The position numbers and the translations under genes were made by a program. This document shows, one piece after another, positions 62,243 through 64,000 of a DNA stretch of 64,000 bases (the first letter of the stretch is position 1; each line of letters starts with the position of its first letter). The DNA comes from Phycisphaeraceae bacterium (GTDB lineage Bacteria; Planctomycetota; Phycisphaerae; Phycisphaerales; Zrk34). Where the stretch lies: positions 36,920 to 100,919 of the forward strand of contig JANQHD010000030.1 of assembly GCA_028282805.1 (NCBI GenBank), in the 5' to 3' direction. The notes under the pieces are model-generated. The model had not been told where the DNA came from and made no database searches. It was given only the letters and a program-made list of their open reading frames with translations.

Positions 62243-63700
62243 TCAGCCATCCGTCGGCGCCCAGCCGGCCCGGTTGGGGTTGAGGATCAACATGCTGTCC
62301 GAGGCCACGGTGTGCTTCTCGGCCTTGCCGTCGATCGTGTATTCGAGCCACAGGTGGTTGGTGATCTGCGATGGGTTCTCGTCGAACATGCCGTACTCGA
62401 CGGCGACGGCGAGCGTGTGGTTCTTCACGAGCCGGCGGACCTGTTCGGTGACGTCGACGCGGTTGTCGTTCTCGCCCCACTCGGCCTTGACGATCTCGAG
62501 CTTCTTCGGGTTTTCGGGCGCGGCGCGCACGGGCATGCGTTTGATCATGACCCGGTTGAAGCGGGCGTGGCCGGCGAAGAACAGGCGCTGATTCGAGCCG
62601 GCGAGGAACGGGTACAGCTCGGCCGCGTGGGGCACGAAGTGGTGGATGCGGGGCTTGAACGCGCCTTGGTAGTCGGTGTCGAGCGAGAAGCGCAGGTCCT
62701 CGCCGCGCTTCTCGATGCGCAGCATGTATTGGCGGTGTTCGCGGATGGTGCCGAACGTTTCCGAGGGGATGGCGCGCCCGTACCTGCCGGTGGTTTCGCG
62801 CCGGGCGAGGATGAAATCACCGATGCTTTTTTGCTGGAACATCACGGCGGCGAACAGGGCGTTGTTGGGCCGGTAGCCGTCCTTGCGCAGGCCCGGCTCG
62901 CCGTCGCCGATGCCGACCCACGCCTGTTGGCCGCCGTATTCACCGGTGGGTTCGCCGTGCGGCTCGAAGACGATGTCGATCTGGAAATCGTCATCCATGT
63001 ACTGCCCGTCGCGCGTGTGCAGGTACGCGCGGATCACGCCGTCGGGGCTGATGAAGAACGCGCCCGACTCGTCGGCGATGAGGTTGCCGCGCGTGTGGGC
63101 GAGGCAGCCGGGGAACGGCCGGCCCTTGACCAGATCGTGCCACGCGCCGTCGGGCGGCGCGGCGGGGCCGGTCAATTCGAGCAAGCCTTTGCCGAGCCAC
63201 TCGGCGCGCTCGGCTTCGAGGCGCGCGGTTTCCTCGGCCTGCCGCTCGGCCTCACGCCGGGCCTTGCGGTCGGCGAGTTGCTCTTGCGTGAAGGACGGGC
63301 CGCGGCCGCCGAAATCGATGTCGCGGAACACAAAGTAGGAACAGCCGCCGATCAGCCCCACGACGCACACAATCCCCGTGGTCTTCAGGCCCTTTTTCAT
63401 GCCCGGCGTCATCGGCCGGCCGGCGGTGATGATGAGCACGCTGCCGAAGTAGATGCCGATGATGCCGAGGACGATGCCGCCGGTCCACATCATCGCCGAG
63501 CCGGATTCCTTGTTGTAGCTCGCGATGGTCAGCCAGACCGCGACGGCACTGACGACCAAGCCGCCGATCAACCAGGCGAGGCCGATGAGGCGCGTCTTGC
63601 CGGGCGAGTGGGCGTACTCTTCTTGCTCGTGGGCATCGGGCTCTTGCGGATCAGGGACTTCCGGGGGCGGGGGCGGGACTTGCGGGGGTGGCTGTTCCAT
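62243..63700 (-). CDS. Membrane protein with two helices and an exoplasmic domain
   Basis: A 485-residue protein. The first 30 residues are Pro/Glu/Gln-rich and presumably cytoplasmic. Three hydrophobic segments follow at roughly 38-60, 70-92 and 108-125. A charged coiled coil (ADRKARREAERQAEETARLEAERAEW) comes next, then a large domain at 175-485 with strand-rich motifs (GDFILARRETTGRYG, YMLRIEKRGEDLRFSLD). The latter may be lectin-like (LamG/DUF1080 style), but this is uncertain. No family name is firmly recognised. Confidence 0.7.
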   Translation of the reverse strand: MEQPPPQVPPPPPEVPDPQEPDAHEQEEYAHSPGKTRLIGLAWLIGGLVVSAVAVWLTIASYNKESGSAMMWTGGIVLGIIGIYFGSVLIITAGRPMTPGMKKGLKTTGIVCVVGLIGGCSYFVFRDIDFGGRGPSFTQEQLADRKARREAERQAEETARLEAERAEWLGKGLLELTGPAAPPDGAWHDLVKGRPFPGCLAHTRGNLIADESGAFFISPDGVIRAYLHTRDGQYMDDDFQIDIVFEPHGEPTGEYGGQQAWVGIGDGEPGLRKDGYRPNNALFAAVMFQQKSIGDFILARRETTGRYGRAIPSETFGTIREHRQYMLRIEKRGEDLRFSLDTDYQGAFKPRIHHFVPHAAELYPFLAGSNQRLFFAGHARFNRVMIKRMPVRAAPENPKKLEIVKAEWGENDNRVDVTEQVRRLVKNHTLAVAVEYGMFDENPSQITNHLWLEYTIDGKAEKHTVASDSMLILNPNRAGWAPTDG

Positions 63701-63954
63701 GTGGCGCTCCTGCGCGATGTGTGCGACAACATGCGACGAGACGACCGGCGGTCCGACAAACGCCCGCGGGGAGAAAACCCCGGGGCTGTCGGGATTACTT
63801 TAACGCCCCACCGCCACCCGGTTCAAGCACCGATCCGTCACAACAGGAGGACAACACCGCACGGCTTAAGAACCCAACACCGCACGGCATTAGAGCCCAT
63901 TATGCTCAGTAGAAACCATTTGACGGGTCGTGTCTGTTGCGCTCCACTGTTGGG
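63701..63954. other. Intergenic region at the right end
   Basis: Contains two short copies of AACACCGCACGGC (near 63846-63885). No terminator or gene identified; probably the upstream region of the gene starting at 63955. Confidence 0.4.
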
Positions 63955-64000
63955 ATGAGCAAGGATGCGACCGAGCGGGCGGGCCGGGTGAACCTCTTGC
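63955..64000 (+). CDS. Possible start of a gene cut by the window edge
   Basis: An ATG opens a frame reading MSKDATERAGRVNLL that runs off the end. Too short to classify and without a strong ribosome site. Confidence 0.25.
   Translation, partial: MSKDATERAGRVNLL

Overview
The window reads as a GC-rich chromosome segment from a planctomycete, most likely of the class Phycisphaerae. The clues are two PEP-CTERM exported proteins, two stand-alone pseudopilin-like proteins with [17 protein letters not shown] heads, a pair of exported sulfatases, a Lys/Ala-rich histone-H1-like tail fused to a DksA/TraR domain, SpoIIE-type phosphatases, a Pkn-type Ser/Thr kinase, and the planctomycete form of RNA polymerase omega beside a single-domain CoaC. 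No rRNA, tRNA or CRISPR array was seen. The assignment rests on gene content only.

Layout. 1-16 kb: PEP-CTERM tail, AraC/GyrI regulator, uvrB, a small AT-rich SLATT-like island, argC, a GAF-PP2C phosphatase, the ribH-nusB-ftsY run, a DJ-1/PfpI protein, a CPBP protease, trpC, and a PocR-GAF-PP2C gene overlapping a TPR-like exported protein. 16-30 kb: a stand-alone ribonucleotide reductase tail domain, a C4 zinc-ribbon/RNase H-like pair, a pseudopilin, dacB, an M14 peptidase, two thioredoxin-fold proteins, a repeat-bounded PEP-CTERM gene, lepA, cmk-plsC and an FKBP isomerase. 30-45 kb: Ser/Thr kinase, GH2 and GH4 glycosidases, GT2 glycosyltransferase, gcvH, pseudopilin, a large exported helical-repeat protein, and the H1-DksA fusion with lspA. 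45-64 kb: ArsR-SRPBCC pair, two sulfatases, a short uvrC, M20 and M28 peptidases, a DUF167 protein, mutY, a PQQ-type propeller, a sigma-54 activator, rpoZ-coaC, a flavin-type oxidase-fold protein and a membrane protein. Most content is housekeeping (DNA repair, translation, cofactors, Arg/Trp synthesis) mixed with polysaccharide and protein scavenging.

Two patterns go beyond gene calling. First, about a dozen genes (argC, nusB, the PfpI gene, M14, a thioredoxin, cmk, arsR, uvrC, M28, mutY, araC) carry a TANNNT -10-like hexamer 6-7 nt before the start codon. This is the signature of leaderless transcription and also helps pick starts. Second, several one-gene inserts, three of them visibly AT-richer, are bracketed by short repeats. 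The SLATT island lies between the argC 3' end and a diverged second copy of that end. A PEP-CTERM gene lies between 48-bp direct repeats that include the lepA stop. Two unknown genes (57.4 and 61 kb) lie between inverted repeats. Four dispersed short repeat families run through the window, one of them in frame inside a peptidase gene.
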